DNA of 52,057 bases, taken from assembly GCF_020559915.1 (NCBI RefSeq), contig NZ_JAJCLZ010000016.1, positions 1-52,057 on the forward strand, read 5' to 3'. Shown piece after piece: positions 24,742 through 34,630 of the stretch. How positions within the stretch are numbered: position 1 is the stretch's first letter; each line of letters begins with the position of its first letter. The notes under the pieces are model-generated. The model was not told the origin of the DNA, searched no databases, and was given only the letters and a program-made list of their open reading frames with translations. Source of the DNA: Ruminococcus sp. 210702-SL.1.03 (GTDB lineage: Bacteria; Bacillota; Clostridia; Oscillospirales; Ruminococcaceae). The translations under genes and the position numbers were made by a program.

Positions 24742-25899
24742 ATGCAGACAAATCAAACTATAACAATAATTGGCTCTACGGGATCTATCGGCACACAGGC
24801 ATTAGAGGTCGCGCAGAAGCATAATATAAGGGTGAAAGGCCTCGCCGCAAATTCAAACGTTTCTCTGCTCGCCGAACAGGCTCTTAAATTCGACGCAGAT
24901 ACCGTTTGCATTTTCGACGAGAGCAAATTGGCGGCGCTTAAAACCGCGCTCGCCGGCAAGAATATAAATGTGCTCAGCGGAATGGCGGGCTTAAAGACCA
25001 TCGCTCGCATGAATGGCGTTGACAAAATGCTCAATTCCGTTGTCGGTATGGTCGGCCTGGAGCCTACTGTTGCCGCTATCGAAAACGGCACGGACATCGC
25101 CCTTGCGAATAAAGAAACGCTGGTGGCGGGCGGCGAACTGGTAATGCGCCTAGCCGCAGAAAAAAATGTCAATATCTACCCCGTAGACAGCGAACATTCT
25201 GCGATCTTCCAGTGCTTGCAGGGCAATAAGCCCTCGCAGATGACAAAGATTATCCTCACAGCTTCGGGCGGCCCGTTTTTCGGCAAGACAAAATCCGAGC
25301 TTGCAAACGTCACGGTAGAGCAGGCGCTAAATCACCCGAACTGGAGCATGGGCAATAAGATAACCGTCGATTCCTCAACGCTGATGAACAAGGGTCTTGA
25401 ATTTATCGAAGCTATGCGCCTTTTCAGCGCTTCTCCAGATGACATCGAGATAGTCGTTCACCGCCAAAGCGTCGTTCACTCCGCGGTCGAGTTCGCCGAT
25501 TACTCCGTGATAGCGCAGATGGGCGTTCCCGATATGAAGATACCGATACAGTACGCCCTGCTTTATCCCGACCGCGCCGAGTGCCCGACGGGCAGACTTT
25601 CGCTCACCGATTACGGCAAGCTGACTTTTGAGAAGCCCGATCTCGATACTTTCGACTGCCTGAGCGCCTGCATAAAAGCGGCTCGGCTGGGCGGCATAGT
25701 TCCTGCCTGCGTGAATGCGGCGAACGAGGTCGCGGTGGCGGCTTTCCTCGGCGGCAAGATCTCTTTCCTGCAAATAGGCGAGCTTGTCACCCGCGCACTC
25801 ACCTGCATGGAAAACACCCCCGCAGATTCCTTGGATAAAATACTCGCGGCAGATAGATTTGCCCGCGAATTTATAGAAAAACAGATAAAGGCGCTTTAA
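24742..25899 (+). CDS. dxr: 1-deoxy-D-xylulose-5-phosphate reductoisomerase
   Basis: It converts DXP to 2-C-methyl-D-erythritol-4-phosphate with NADPH, the first committed MEP step. The 385-aa protein has the NADPH fold TIIGSTGSIGTQALEV at the start, NKETLVAGGELV and the metal/catalytic text VDSEHSAIFQCLQG, plus MGNKITVDSSTLMNKGLEFIEA. I chose the ATG at 24742 (GAGG about 10 nt before); the upstream in-frame part overlaps the preceding hairpin and has no family text. Confidence 0.95.
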   Translation: MQTNQTITIIGSTGSIGTQALEVAQKHNIRVKGLAANSNVSLLAEQALKFDADTVCIFDESKLAALKTALAGKNINVLSGMAGLKTIARMNGVDKMLNSVVGMVGLEPTVAAIENGTDIALANKETLVAGGELVMRLAAEKNVNIYPVDSEHSAIFQCLQGNKPSQMTKIILTASGGPFFGKTKSELANVTVEQALNHPNWSMGNKITVDSSTLMNKGLEFIEAMRLFSASPDDIEIVVHRQSVVHSAVEFADYSVIAQMGVPDMKIPIQYALLYPDRAECPTGRLSLTDYGKLTFEKPDLDTFDCLSACIKAARLGGIVPACVNAANEVAVAAFLGGKISFLQIGELVTRALTCMENTPADSLDKILAADRFAREFIEKQIKAL

Positions 25900-25932
25900 G
25901 CGTTCGTAAACAAAAGAAAGGCATATTTTTCT

Positions 25933-26979
25933 ATGAGCAGAGTTTTAAGCATACTTTTCGCGTTGCTCATCTTCGAGCTTATAATCGTTATCCACGAGTT
26001 CGGCCACTTCATCGCCGCCAAGAAAAACGGCGTGCGCGTGAACGAATTCGCGATAGGCATGGGTCCCGCGATATTTAAAAAGCAAAAGGGCGAAACGCTC
26101 TACGCACTGCGCATTTTCCCGATAGGCGGCTACTGCGCTATGGAGGGCGAGGATACCGAAAGCTCCGATAATAAGGCTTTCTGCAATAAAAGCCCCCTGC
26201 GCAAGATAGTGATAGTCGTCGCGGGAATAGTCATGAACCTTCTGCTGGGCTTTACTTTTCTCATCGTAAATACCTGCCTTTCCGATGGAATTACCTCTAC
26301 AACTGTCGCGAAATTCTACGAAAACGCTACCTCTAATCAAACTGGTCTTGCCGAGGGCGATAAGATAGTTTCGGTAAACGGTATGCGAATTTTCTCCGCT
26401 ATCGACCTTTCCTACACTATGCAGAATGACGCCGACGGCGTTTTTGATATGGAGGTAAAGCGCAACGGCGAGCGTGTAAAGCTTACCGGCGTGTCTTTCA
26501 TTACTGACGATTCTATCCATATCGACTTCATGGTAAAGGGCGTGAAGCTCAACCCGATCACTGTTATCGACAACGCTTTTCACGAAACTATCAGCTATTC
26601 TCGCCTTATCTATATCTCGCTTTTTGATCTGGTAAGGGGCAAATACTCGCTGAAAGACCTCTCAGGCCCCGTCGGTATAGTCGATCAGATGAACGAACTC
26701 ATCGACTCGCAGACCAGCACCGAAACTGGTATCGACTGGAAAGGTCTAACGCAGAATATGCTCGCGATGGGCGGCTTTATCTCGATAAATATAGGTCTTT
26801 TCAATCTGCTCCCCCTGCCCGCGCTAGATGGCGGCAGACTCATGTTTCTTATAGTAGAGCTTATCCGCCGCAAACCTGTCAACCCTAAGTATGAGGGTCT
26901 TGTGCATTTTGTGGGTCTTGTCTTGCTGATGCTCCTAATGGTGGTAGTTACTGTAAGTGATATAACTAAAATATTCTGA
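25933..26979 (+). CDS. rseP: Site-2 metalloprotease RseP/RasP
   Basis: An intramembrane zinc protease that cleaves anti-sigma factors and signal-peptide remnants. The 348-aa protein has HEFGH (H21, E22, H25) in the first membrane helix, GGYCAMEGED, a central PDZ domain (about 115-190), and NLLPLPALDGGRL with the third zinc ligand near residue 300, followed by a C-terminal membrane helix. All catalytic residues are present. Its place between dxr and ispG is the common Firmicutes arrangement. Confidence 0.95.
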   Translation: MSRVLSILFALLIFELIIVIHEFGHFIAAKKNGVRVNEFAIGMGPAIFKKQKGETLYALRIFPIGGYCAMEGEDTESSDNKAFCNKSPLRKIVIVVAGIVMNLLLGFTFLIVNTCLSDGITSTTVAKFYENATSNQTGLAEGDKIVSVNGMRIFSAIDLSYTMQNDADGVFDMEVKRNGERVKLTGVSFITDDSIHIDFMVKGVKLNPITVIDNAFHETISYSRLIYISLFDLVRGKYSLKDLSGPVGIVDQMNELIDSQTSTETGIDWKGLTQNMLAMGGFISINIGLFNLLPLPALDGGRLMFLIVELIRRKPVNPKYEGLVHFVGLVLLMLLMVVVTVSDITKIF

Positions 26980-27023
26980 CAAATTAGACGATCCATACAA
27001 TTTTCCGAAAGGTCTGTAATAAC

Positions 27024-28064
27024 ATGAAAAGAAACGTAAAGCCGGTACTCGTGGGCGACCTCACGCTAAATGGCGAGAAAATATATATACAGTCGATGCT
27101 GAATGTCGAAGCGCATAAAACTGAGGAGAGCGTCCGCCAAGCAAAAGAGCTTGAAGCCGCGGGCTGCGAGATAATCCGCGCCGCTATCCCCGATATGGAA
27201 GCAGTAAAGCTCGTTTACGCGCTGAAAGAAGCCGTGAATATCCCCGTTGTGGCAGATATTCATTTCGATTATCGCCTTGCCATCGCCTGCGCCGAAGCAG
27301 GTATAGATAAGATAAGGATAAACCCGGGCAATATCGGCGGCGAGGAAAAAGTTAAAGCGGTAGTAAAAGCCTGCACCGCGCGCGGCATACCGATAAGGAT
27401 CGGCGTAAACGGCGGCTCGCTGGAAAAAGAACTTCTTGCGAAATACGGCTCGCCCACCCCCGAAGCGCTCGTTGAAAGCGCTATGCGCCATGTACATATT
27501 CTCGAAGCCTGCGATTTTGACGATATAGTCATTTCGATAAAGTCCTCGAACGTGCCTACCATGATAAACGCTTACCGCCTTTTGGCGCAGAAGTGCGATT
27601 ACCCACTGCATCTCGGCGTTACCGAAGCGGGCACTGAACGCATGGGTATAATTAAATCCGCCGTCGGCATAGGCTCGCTGCTGGTAGACGGCATCGGCGA
27701 AACTATCCGCGTTTCGCTCACCGACGAGCCTGTAAAAGAGATACGCGCCGCTAAGGATATTCTTATGGCGGTAGGAAAGGGAAGCGGCGTTAAGATAGTA
27801 AGCTGCCCCACCTGCGGACGTACTAAAATAGACCTCATCTCGCTCGCAAAGCGCGTGGAAAACGCCGTGAGCGGTATAGATAAAAACATCACCGTGGCCG
27901 TAATGGGCTGCGTGGTAAACGGCATCGGCGAGGCAGGCGAAGCTGATATAGGCATCGCAGGCGGTAACGGATGCGCCGTGCTCTTTAAACACGGCAAACA
28001 GATCTGTAAGCTCAGCGAGGACGAAGCCCTCGGCAGACTTATAGAGGAGATCGAAAAACTCTGA
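27024..28064 (+). CDS. ispG: 4-hydroxy-3-methylbut-2-enyl diphosphate synthase
   Basis: The iron-sulfur enzyme of the penultimate MEP step, which reduces MEcPP to HMBPP. The 346-aa bacterial form has an N-terminal TIM barrel (DIHFDYRLA, IRINPGNIG) and a C-terminal [4Fe-4S] domain with SCPTCGRT near residue 260 and MGCVVNGIGE near 295, whose cysteines bind the cluster. It lies 44 bases after rseP and 15 bases before polC, so the three are probably cotranscribed. Confidence 0.96.
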   Translation: MKRNVKPVLVGDLTLNGEKIYIQSMLNVEAHKTEESVRQAKELEAAGCEIIRAAIPDMEAVKLVYALKEAVNIPVVADIHFDYRLAIACAEAGIDKIRINPGNIGGEEKVKAVVKACTARGIPIRIGVNGGSLEKELLAKYGSPTPEALVESAMRHVHILEACDFDDIVISIKSSNVPTMINAYRLLAQKCDYPLHLGVTEAGTERMGIIKSAVGIGSLLVDGIGETIRVSLTDEPVKEIRAAKDILMAVGKGSGVKIVSCPTCGRTKIDLISLAKRVENAVSGIDKNITVAVMGCVVNGIGEAGEADIGIAGGNGCAVLFKHGKQICKLSEDEALGRLIEEIEKL

Positions 28065-28079
28065 TAAACGGGAAGTACC

Positions 28080-31000
28080 ATGAAAGATTATAAATTATCC
28101 GAATTCTTAGAAGGCTATAACGAGCAGGTGCCGCAGATATTGTCCGACACCTGCGTATTGAAGCTTGTCTATACCGAGCATGACGGCGCGCTGGAGCTTT
28201 TTGCGCGTTCAAATCGGCTCGTACCTTTTGCAGACGTTTCGCAGTTTGAGCGCTCTATGTGCGAAAAGCTGGGGCTTAAAGAGCTGCGCCTGCGTCTGAA
28301 ATATACGCCCGATATGCTCTGCGCCGAGTATTTTCAAGACCTCACCCAGTTTCTAAAATCGCGCTTTCCAGTTGTAAACGGCTTTTTTGAGGGCGCGGAC
28401 ATCAGCTACTCGGGCGGTCTTTTTACCGTAGGCTTGAAGCACGGCGGCGCTGATATACTCAAAAAGGCGGGCATAGAGTCCGCTTTTCCCGCGCTGGTGT
28501 TTGAGATGTTCTCCATCAGCGTGCGCATAGAGCTTACCGGCATTACGCAGGTTGATACCGCCAGCTTTGCCAAACAGCAGGAGGATTATCTGAATAGTAT
28601 CCCGATAAATAATCCTTTGTCCTCTGCTCCTGCAGGCTTCTCGCCCGCAGGCGGCTCTGCTCCTTCCGCTCCGCACGAATACCGTACCTGCAACGTTGAG
28701 TTTACAGGCCTGCCGATAATCGCCGAGGGAGCAAAGGTACTGAAGGGCGCGCCTATCATGCCTACCGAGCGCGTAGTGCCTATGAACGAGATCACTTCCG
28801 AGCTTACCGATAGGATAGTTATTTGGGGCGAGATCTTCCATATCGACACCCGCGAAACTAAAAACGGTATGCTGATAGCTATTATCTACTTCACCGACTT
28901 TACTTCGTCATTCTCGATGAAGCTGCTCGGCTCGGCTAAAAAGTCCCGCAACCGCCTCAGCAAGGACGAGCTTTCCGCTATGCTCGAGGTCATGAAAAAG
29001 GGCACGAGTATTATCGCGAGCGGTAAGGTGGTCGAGGACGATTACGACCATACTTTTAATTTCATGCCCGACGATATTATGCAGGTAAAGCGCACCACTC
29101 GCCAAGACACCTGCGAGCATAAGCGCGTAGAGCTTCACTGCCATACCAATATGTCCTCTATGGACGCGCTCGCCGCTCCCGGCAACCTCGTAAAGCGCGC
29201 TTTCGAGTGGGGGCATAAGGCTCTCGCGATAACCGACCACGGCGTAGTTCAGGGCTTCCCCGACGCCGTAAATACCGTTAAAGGCATACGCAAAAACGGC
29301 GGAGATTTTAAAGTTCTCTACGGTATCGAAGCTTACGAGGTCAATAACGATATTGTCATCTATAAAGGCTGGGAAAAGACCCCGCTTACCGATGAGATAA
29401 TAGTTTTCGACCTTGAAACCTCGGGCACAAATCCCGTTAATGACAGGATCATAGAGTTCGGCGCGGTAAAGCTGCGCGGACTTAAAATAGTAGACCGCTT
29501 TTCAGAGTTCTGCAACCCCCACCGCGAGCTTACCGAGTTCATCACAGGGCTTACAAGCATAACTGACGATATGCTTAAAGACGCGCGCGACGAGGGCGAG
29601 GTGCTCAAAAGATTTAAGGAATTTTGCGGCGGCAAACCCTTGCTTGTCGCGCATAACGCTAATTTCGACTGCGGATTTGTCAGAGCAGCCGCAAAGCGCG
29701 CGGGGATAGATTTCCCGTTTTCCTCGCTCGATACGGTAGTTATGTCGCAGAAAATGCTGCCCGAGCTTGAAAAGCATAAGCTCGATTATGTGGCCGAGCA
29801 TTTCGGCTACGGCGATTTTAACCATCACCGCGCCTGCGACGACGCCGAAGTTCTCGCGAAAATTTTCATCAAGCTGGCTGAGATGATCTCCGACCAGTAC
29901 CCGCATATGGTCATAACCGCCGATATGCTGAACAGCCTGCTTGCCGATACCGATAAGGTCACCGCGCCCGAGTCAAAAACTTACCACCAAATAATCCTTG
30001 TGCGCAATAATACAGGTCTGAAAAATCTCTACCGCCTTATCTCTGATTCAAACCTCAAATATTTCAAGCGCCGCCCGCGTATACCGAAGTCGGAGCTTGT
30101 GAAAAACCGCGAGGGTCTTATAGTTGCCTCCGCCTGCGAAGCTGGCGAGCTTATCCGCGCGTATCTCAATAACGAGCCTATGGATAAGATAAGGCAGATA
30201 GCTTCTTTCTATGATTATCTTGAGATACAGCCAGAGGGAAATAACCAGTTTATGCTCGTTTCCGAGAAAGACCCTTACACTCATATCAATAGTTTGGAAG
30301 ATCTGCGCAATATCAACCGCTTTGTGGTAAAGCTGGGCGACGAGCTGGGCATACCCGTTTGCGCAACGGGCGACGTTCACGTCATGGACCCCGGCGACAG
30401 CGCCTATCGCGCCATTCTTATGGCTTCAAAGGGCTTTACCGACGCGGATAATCAAGCGCCTCTATACTTCAAGCCTACTAACCAGATGCTCGATGAGCTT
30501 TCCTACCTCGGTGAGGAAAAGGCTTTTGAGGTGGTAGTTACCAATACGAATATGATAGCCGATAAGATAGAGAGCGGGCTGAAAGCTTTCCCCGACGGTA
30601 CATATACGCCATTTATCCCCGGTGCAGTGCGCGAATTGCAGGATATTTGCTGGAAAAAGTGCTGCTCTATCTACGGCGACTGCGCCCCCGAGTCTATCGA
30701 AGTTCCCGAAGGCGAGGACGTTCACGTTGCCGAGTATTATAAAGACCATATCCCCGAGATCGTCTATAAACGCCTTGACCGCGAGCTTGCTTCCATAATC
30801 AAGCACGGTTTCGCAGTGCTTTACATGATAGCGCAGAAGCTTGTTTACAACTCCGTTCAGCACGGCTATCAGGTAGGTTCGCGTGGTTCGGTAGGTTCGT
30901 CCTTCGTAGCTTCGATGTCGGGCATTTCGGAAGTTAATCCGCTTATGCCGCATTATGTCTGCCCGAAATGCCGCCACAGCGAGTTTATTACAGACGGTTC

Positions 31001-32558
31001 GGTCGGCTCGGGCTTCGACCTTCCGCCGAAAAATTGTCCCGAGTGCGGTACTGATATGCACCGCGACGGCCACGATATTCCGTTTGAAACGTTCCTCGGA
31101 TTTGACGGAGATAAAGCGCCTGATATAGATCTTAACTTCTCGGGCGATTTCCAAAGCCAGTCGCACCGCTATACCGAAGAGCTTTTCGGTAAAGACCACG
31201 TTTTCAAAGCGGGCACTATCTCTGGTGTGCAGGAAAAGACCGCTTACGGCTACGTTAAAAAATATCTCGAAGAGCGCGGCAGAACAGCCCACCCTGCCGA
31301 GATACAGCGCCTGGTGAACGGCTGCCTTGACGTAAAGCGCACTACCGGTCAGCACCCCGGCGGAATGGTAGTTATCCCCGGGGATTATGAAGTTTACGAC
31401 TTTACCCCCGTGCAGCACCCCGCCGAAAAGGACGAAGCCGACGTTATAACCACCCACTTCGACTTCCACTCGCTGCATGATACTATATTGAAGCTCGACG
31501 AGCTGGGTCATGATGTTCCTACTATATATAAGTACCTCGAGGAATTTTCAGGACTCGTTATCACCGAGATACCCATGTCCGATCCCGCAGTTTACAGCCT
31601 CTTCACCTCTCCCGAAGCGCTCGGCGTTACCGAAGAGGATCTTATGTGGAAAACGGGCACGCTCGGTATCCCCGAAATGGGTACTTCTTTCGTCTGCCAA
31701 ATGCTTCTCGATGCGAAGCCGAAGAATTTCAGCGACCTGCTGCAAATTTCAGGACTTTCTCACGGTACAGACGTTTGGCTGGGCAACGCGCAGGATCTCA
31801 TCAAAAACGGCACCTGCACGATTTCGGAAGTTATCGGAACGCGCGATAGTATCATGACATACCTCATCTATCACGGCGTAGACCCGAAGCGCTCGTTCAA
31901 GATAATGGAGATAACCCGTAAAGGTAACGCGCCAAAGCTGCTTACCGACGAGATGAAGCAGGATATGCTAGACCATGACGTGCCGCAGTGGTATATCGAC
32001 AGCTGTTTGAAGATAAAGTATATGTTCCCGAAAGCGCACGCCGCAGCGTACGTTACTTCGGCGATAAAACTTTGCTGGTTCAAAGTCCACGAGCCGCTTG
32101 TGTTCTATGCAGCCGTTTTCACCGTCCGCGGCGAGGATTTCGACGCTGAAACAGCCGTAAAGGGCGTTCATATGGTAAAAAATAAGATACTCGAGCTGAA
32201 AGCTAAGCCGAAGGAAGAGCGCACCGCTAAGATAGAGGGCACGATAGATACCTTAATGATAATCTACGAGATGCTGCTGCGCGGTCTGGAATTTCTGCCC
32301 GTAGATATTTATAGATCTCACGCTTTCATTTATCGCATAGAGGACGGCAAGCTGCGCCTGCCTTTCGTTTCGATAAACGGCGTAGGCGCTTCCGCAGCGA
32401 ACCAGCTTTACGAAAAGGCGCAGAGCGGCGACTTTATCTCGATAGAAGAATTCCAGCAGCAGAGCGGCGTAGGCAGATCGGTAATAGAAACGCTGAAAAA
32501 TAACGGCGCTTTCGGCGACCTGCCCGATTCTAATCAGACTACGCTTTTTGGCTTCTGA
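28080..32558 (+). CDS. polC: DNA polymerase III, PolC type
   Basis: The Gram-positive replicative polymerase with built-in proofreading. It is 1492 aa, close to the family's usual 1430-1500. Domains in order: an N-terminal domain (1-180); an OB fold (about 240-345); the first part of the PHP domain (ELHCHTNMSSMDA near 350); an inserted DEDDh exonuclease (VFDLETSG near 442); the rest of PHP; a zinc-binding insertion (CPKC and CPEC); the catalytic palm with DIDLNFSGD near 1014; and a C-terminal helix-hairpin-helix region. The exonuclease splits PHP as in all PolC proteins. It begins 15 bases after ispG, consistent with one operon. No terminator is evident before the his promoter. Confidence 0.97.
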   Translation: MKDYKLSEFLEGYNEQVPQILSDTCVLKLVYTEHDGALELFARSNRLVPFADVSQFERSMCEKLGLKELRLRLKYTPDMLCAEYFQDLTQFLKSRFPVVNGFFEGADISYSGGLFTVGLKHGGADILKKAGIESAFPALVFEMFSISVRIELTGITQVDTASFAKQQEDYLNSIPINNPLSSAPAGFSPAGGSAPSAPHEYRTCNVEFTGLPIIAEGAKVLKGAPIMPTERVVPMNEITSELTDRIVIWGEIFHIDTRETKNGMLIAIIYFTDFTSSFSMKLLGSAKKSRNRLSKDELSAMLEVMKKGTSIIASGKVVEDDYDHTFNFMPDDIMQVKRTTRQDTCEHKRVELHCHTNMSSMDALAAPGNLVKRAFEWGHKALAITDHGVVQGFPDAVNTVKGIRKNGGDFKVLYGIEAYEVNNDIVIYKGWEKTPLTDEIIVFDLETSGTNPVNDRIIEFGAVKLRGLKIVDRFSEFCNPHRELTEFITGLTSITDDMLKDARDEGEVLKRFKEFCGGKPLLVAHNANFDCGFVRAAAKRAGIDFPFSSLDTVVMSQKMLPELEKHKLDYVAEHFGYGDFNHHRACDDAEVLAKIFIKLAEMISDQYPHMVITADMLNSLLADTDKVTAPESKTYHQIILVRNNTGLKNLYRLISDSNLKYFKRRPRIPKSELVKNREGLIVASACEAGELIRAYLNNEPMDKIRQIASFYDYLEIQPEGNNQFMLVSEKDPYTHINSLEDLRNINRFVVKLGDELGIPVCATGDVHVMDPGDSAYRAILMASKGFTDADNQAPLYFKPTNQMLDELSYLGEEKAFEVVVTNTNMIADKIESGLKAFPDGTYTPFIPGAVRELQDICWKKCCSIYGDCAPESIEVPEGEDVHVAEYYKDHIPEIVYKRLDRELASIIKHGFAVLYMIAQKLVYNSVQHGYQVGSRGSVGSSFVASMSGISEVNPLMPHYVCPKCRHSEFITDGSVGSGFDLPPKNCPECGTDMHRDGHDIPFETFLGFDGDKAPDIDLNFSGDFQSQSHRYTEELFGKDHVFKAGTISGVQEKTAYGYVKKYLEERGRTAHPAEIQRLVNGCLDVKRTTGQHPGGMVVIPGDYEVYDFTPVQHPAEKDEADVITTHFDFHSLHDTILKLDELGHDVPTIYKYLEEFSGLVITEIPMSDPAVYSLFTSPEALGVTEEDLMWKTGTLGIPEMGTSFVCQMLLDAKPKNFSDLLQISGLSHGTDVWLGNAQDLIKNGTCTISEVIGTRDSIMTYLIYHGVDPKRSFKIMEITRKGNAPKLLTDEMKQDMLDHDVPQWYIDSCLKIKYMFPKAHAAAYVTSAIKLCWFKVHEPLVFYAAVFTVRGEDFDAETAVKGVHMVKNKILELKAKPKEERTAKIEGTIDTLMIIYEMLLRGLEFLPVDIYRSHAFIYRIEDGKLRLPFVSINGVGASAANQLYEKAQSGDFISIEEFQQQSGVGRSVIETLKNNGAFGDLPDSNQTTLFGF

Positions 32559-32602
32559 TAAATTAAATTTACAGTACGGTAAAAGTATATTCATACCCCT
32601 GC

Positions 32603-32631
32603 TTGACAATGCGCAAGATGTATGATATTAT
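32603..32631 (+). promoter_or_regulatory. Promoter of the histidine operon
   Basis: TTGACA (32603-32608), a 17-nt spacer and TATTAT (32626-32631) put the start near 32638, inside the palindrome at 32637-32666. The leader of about 70 nt is too short for a T-box. Confidence 0.82.
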
Positions 32632-32636
32632 ATTTA

Positions 32637-32666
32637 AGTAATATGCTACTATGTTAGCACTTTACT
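32637..32666 (+). promoter_or_regulatory. Operator-like palindrome at the his transcription start
   Basis: Two 12-bp arms (32637-32648, AGTAATATGCTA, and 32655-32666, TAGCACTTTACT) are inverted copies matching at 10 of 12 positions around a 6-nt centre. The palindrome begins 5 nt after the -10 box, where a bound repressor would block initiation. TrpR-like repressors (YerC/HisR) are known or predicted for his operons in Firmicutes and would be natural candidates, but I cannot test the match to their binding motif here. Confidence 0.5.
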
Positions 32667-32707
32667 ATAATGAAGTAATTATAAGTGGAAAGGAAATAGA
32701 AGTATAA

Positions 32708-33907
32708 ATGAAAAGATATGACCTAATTACTCCTGAGGGCACGAGAGATCTGCTCTTTGAGGAGTGTCTTGCAAGAAGAATGGTAGAAAATAAACTCACA
32801 ACGCTTTTTTCCAGATTTGGTTACAGTGAGGTAGTTACCCCCGGTATAGAGTTTTACGACCTTTTCAGCGGCAGTTCGCGCAATTTCCAGCAGGAAAGTA
32901 TGTACAAGCTTACCGATTCTAAGGGCAGGCTGATAGTTATGCGCCCCGATTCTACTATACCTATAGCGCGTCTTGCTTCCACCAGACTTAAAGACGCTAA
33001 GCGCCCGCTGCGCCTTTACTATAATCAGTCGATATATGAAAACAACGCGCTGCTTAAAGGCAGGTCTGACGAGGTAGTGCAGACGGGTATAGAGCTGCTG
33101 GGCGGCACTAATACTAAGCGCGCTGATTACGAGGTGCTCTGCACAGCGGTAGAGGCTCTTGCTGAGTTCGACGAAGAAAAGTTCAGACTCGAGATAGGTC
33201 ATATCGGCTACTTCAAAGAGCTTGTTGCCCGTCTTGATGTAGACGAGCGCGTGCGCGAAGAGATACGCTTGCTCATCTCGCAGAAGAATTATCCCGCGCT
33301 CAACGACCTGCTTGATGAGGTCGGCGAAAATCAGATAACCCATACACTAAAGCAGCTCCCGCGCCTTTTCGGCGGCGTAGAGGTGTTCGATAAGGCAGCC
33401 GAGCTTTTCACCGATGATAAGATAACGGCTATCCTTTCTACTCTCAAAGAAGTTTACAGCCGCGTTTCCAGCTTAGGCTACGATGGCAAGATCTCGGTAG
33501 ACCTCGGAATAGTAAGCCATACCGATTACTACACGGGAATAGTTTTCAAGGGCTATATCTCCGGCGTAGGCAGCTCGGTGCTCAAGGGCGGCAGATATGA
33601 TGGCCTTATGGCTGAGTTCGGCGAGCCTTGCCCCGCGGTAGGCTTCGGCGTGAACTGCGATGAGATAGCGAGATACCTCAGAAAGAACTGCCTTGCTCCT
33701 ACCCTCAAATCTGCCGACTGCATAGTTTTCGGCGAAAAGGGCTATGTTGTAGAGGCGATAGCTTTTGCGCAGAAGCTTGTGCGCGACGGCATGGTGATAG
33801 AAAACAGCCTTTTTGATACCCTTGAGGAAACCAAAGAATACGCGGCTTCAAAGGGTATACATAAAATATTTATCATTAACGAAAACGTATCGCACATAGA
33901 AATATAA
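32708..33907 (+). CDS. hisZ: ATP phosphoribosyltransferase regulatory subunit HisZ
   Basis: A catalytically inactive relative of histidyl-tRNA synthetase that pairs with the short HisG to form the first enzyme of histidine synthesis and bind the feedback inhibitor. At 399 aa it has the class II synthetase core (TPEGTRDLLFEE at the start, MYKLTDSKGRLIVMRPDSTIPIAR as motif 2, GGRYDGLMAEFG as motif 3). It lacks the anticodon-binding C-terminal domain of HisS, ending in a short alpha/beta tail. Its place directly before the short hisG confirms the assignment. AAGGAA lies about 12 nt before the ATG. Confidence 0.93.
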   Translation: MKRYDLITPEGTRDLLFEECLARRMVENKLTTLFSRFGYSEVVTPGIEFYDLFSGSSRNFQQESMYKLTDSKGRLIVMRPDSTIPIARLASTRLKDAKRPLRLYYNQSIYENNALLKGRSDEVVQTGIELLGGTNTKRADYEVLCTAVEALAEFDEEKFRLEIGHIGYFKELVARLDVDERVREEIRLLISQKNYPALNDLLDEVGENQITHTLKQLPRLFGGVEVFDKAAELFTDDKITAILSTLKEVYSRVSSLGYDGKISVDLGIVSHTDYYTGIVFKGYISGVGSSVLKGGRYDGLMAEFGEPCPAVGFGVNCDEIARYLRKNCLAPTLKSADCIVFGEKGYVVEAIAFAQKLVRDGMVIENSLFDTLEETKEYAASKGIHKIFIINENVSHIEI

Positions 33908-33931
33908 AACGCAAAGGACGGAATTTTTATC

Positions 33932-34576
33932 ATGAATAAACCTCTTAGAATAGCTCTTACAAAGGGCAGACTTGAAAAAGATACCGTTGGTCTGTTTGAA
34001 AAGATAGGTTTCGACTGCACCGCGGTTAGAGAAAAGGGCAGAAAGCTCATTCTCCCTATCCCCGATGGCAATATCGAGGTAGTTCTCGCTAAGGCGAACG
34101 ACGTTATCACCTACGTCGAGCACGGCGTGTGCGATATAGGCGTTGTCGGTAAGGATACTATAATGGAGATGCAGGGCAAGTTCTTCGAGCTTGTAGACCT
34201 TGGCTTCGGCAGATGCAAATTCGCCCTCGCTACTAAAAAAGGCTCGAAGTTTTACGGCGGCTATAACGTAAAGACTATAGCTACCAAGTACCCCAACATC
34301 ACCCGCAATTATTTTGAAAGCAAGGGCATGGATGTCGAGATAGTTAAGATAGAAGGCTCGGTAGAGCTTGCCCCCCTGCTCGAACTATCCGACGGTATAG
34401 TCGATATTGTCGAAACAGGCACTACCCTTAAAGAAAACGGGCTGGAGGTAATAGAGGACGTTTGCCCCATATCCGCCCGCCTTATTGTAAATATGGTAAG
34501 CATGAAAATGCGCCAGCAGGAGATAGAAAACTTCATCTCGCTGGTGGAAAAAGCGCTCGATAAGCCCGAGCAGTAA
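33932..34576 (+). CDS. hisG: ATP phosphoribosyltransferase, short form
   Basis: It catalyses the first step of histidine synthesis, PRPP plus ATP to phosphoribosyl-ATP. The 214-aa length is that of the HisZ-dependent short form without the C-terminal regulatory domain. Visible texts are LRIALTKGRLEKDTV, YVEHGVCDIGVVGKD and the PRPP loop IVDIVETGTTLKENGL. It lies 24 bases after hisZ and 54 bases before hisD. Confidence 0.96.
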   Translation: MNKPLRIALTKGRLEKDTVGLFEKIGFDCTAVREKGRKLILPIPDGNIEVVLAKANDVITYVEHGVCDIGVVGKDTIMEMQGKFFELVDLGFGRCKFALATKKGSKFYGGYNVKTIATKYPNITRNYFESKGMDVEIVKIEGSVELAPLLELSDGIVDIVETGTTLKENGLEVIEDVCPISARLIVNMVSMKMRQQEIENFISLVEKALDKPEQ

Positions 34577-34630
34577 ATTCTGCATCGCAAAAGTGCTTTG
34601 TGTTTGAAGTTTAAATTGGAGGAATAGAAA

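Noticed and set aside
31510..31857. Plus-strand alternative frames inside polC
   Set aside because: They are shadow frames in another register of an uninterrupted polC gene and have no ribosome site.
32638..32707. T-box leader before hisZ
   Set aside because: The untranslated region is about 70 nt and lacks the T-box core sequence and a following terminator.
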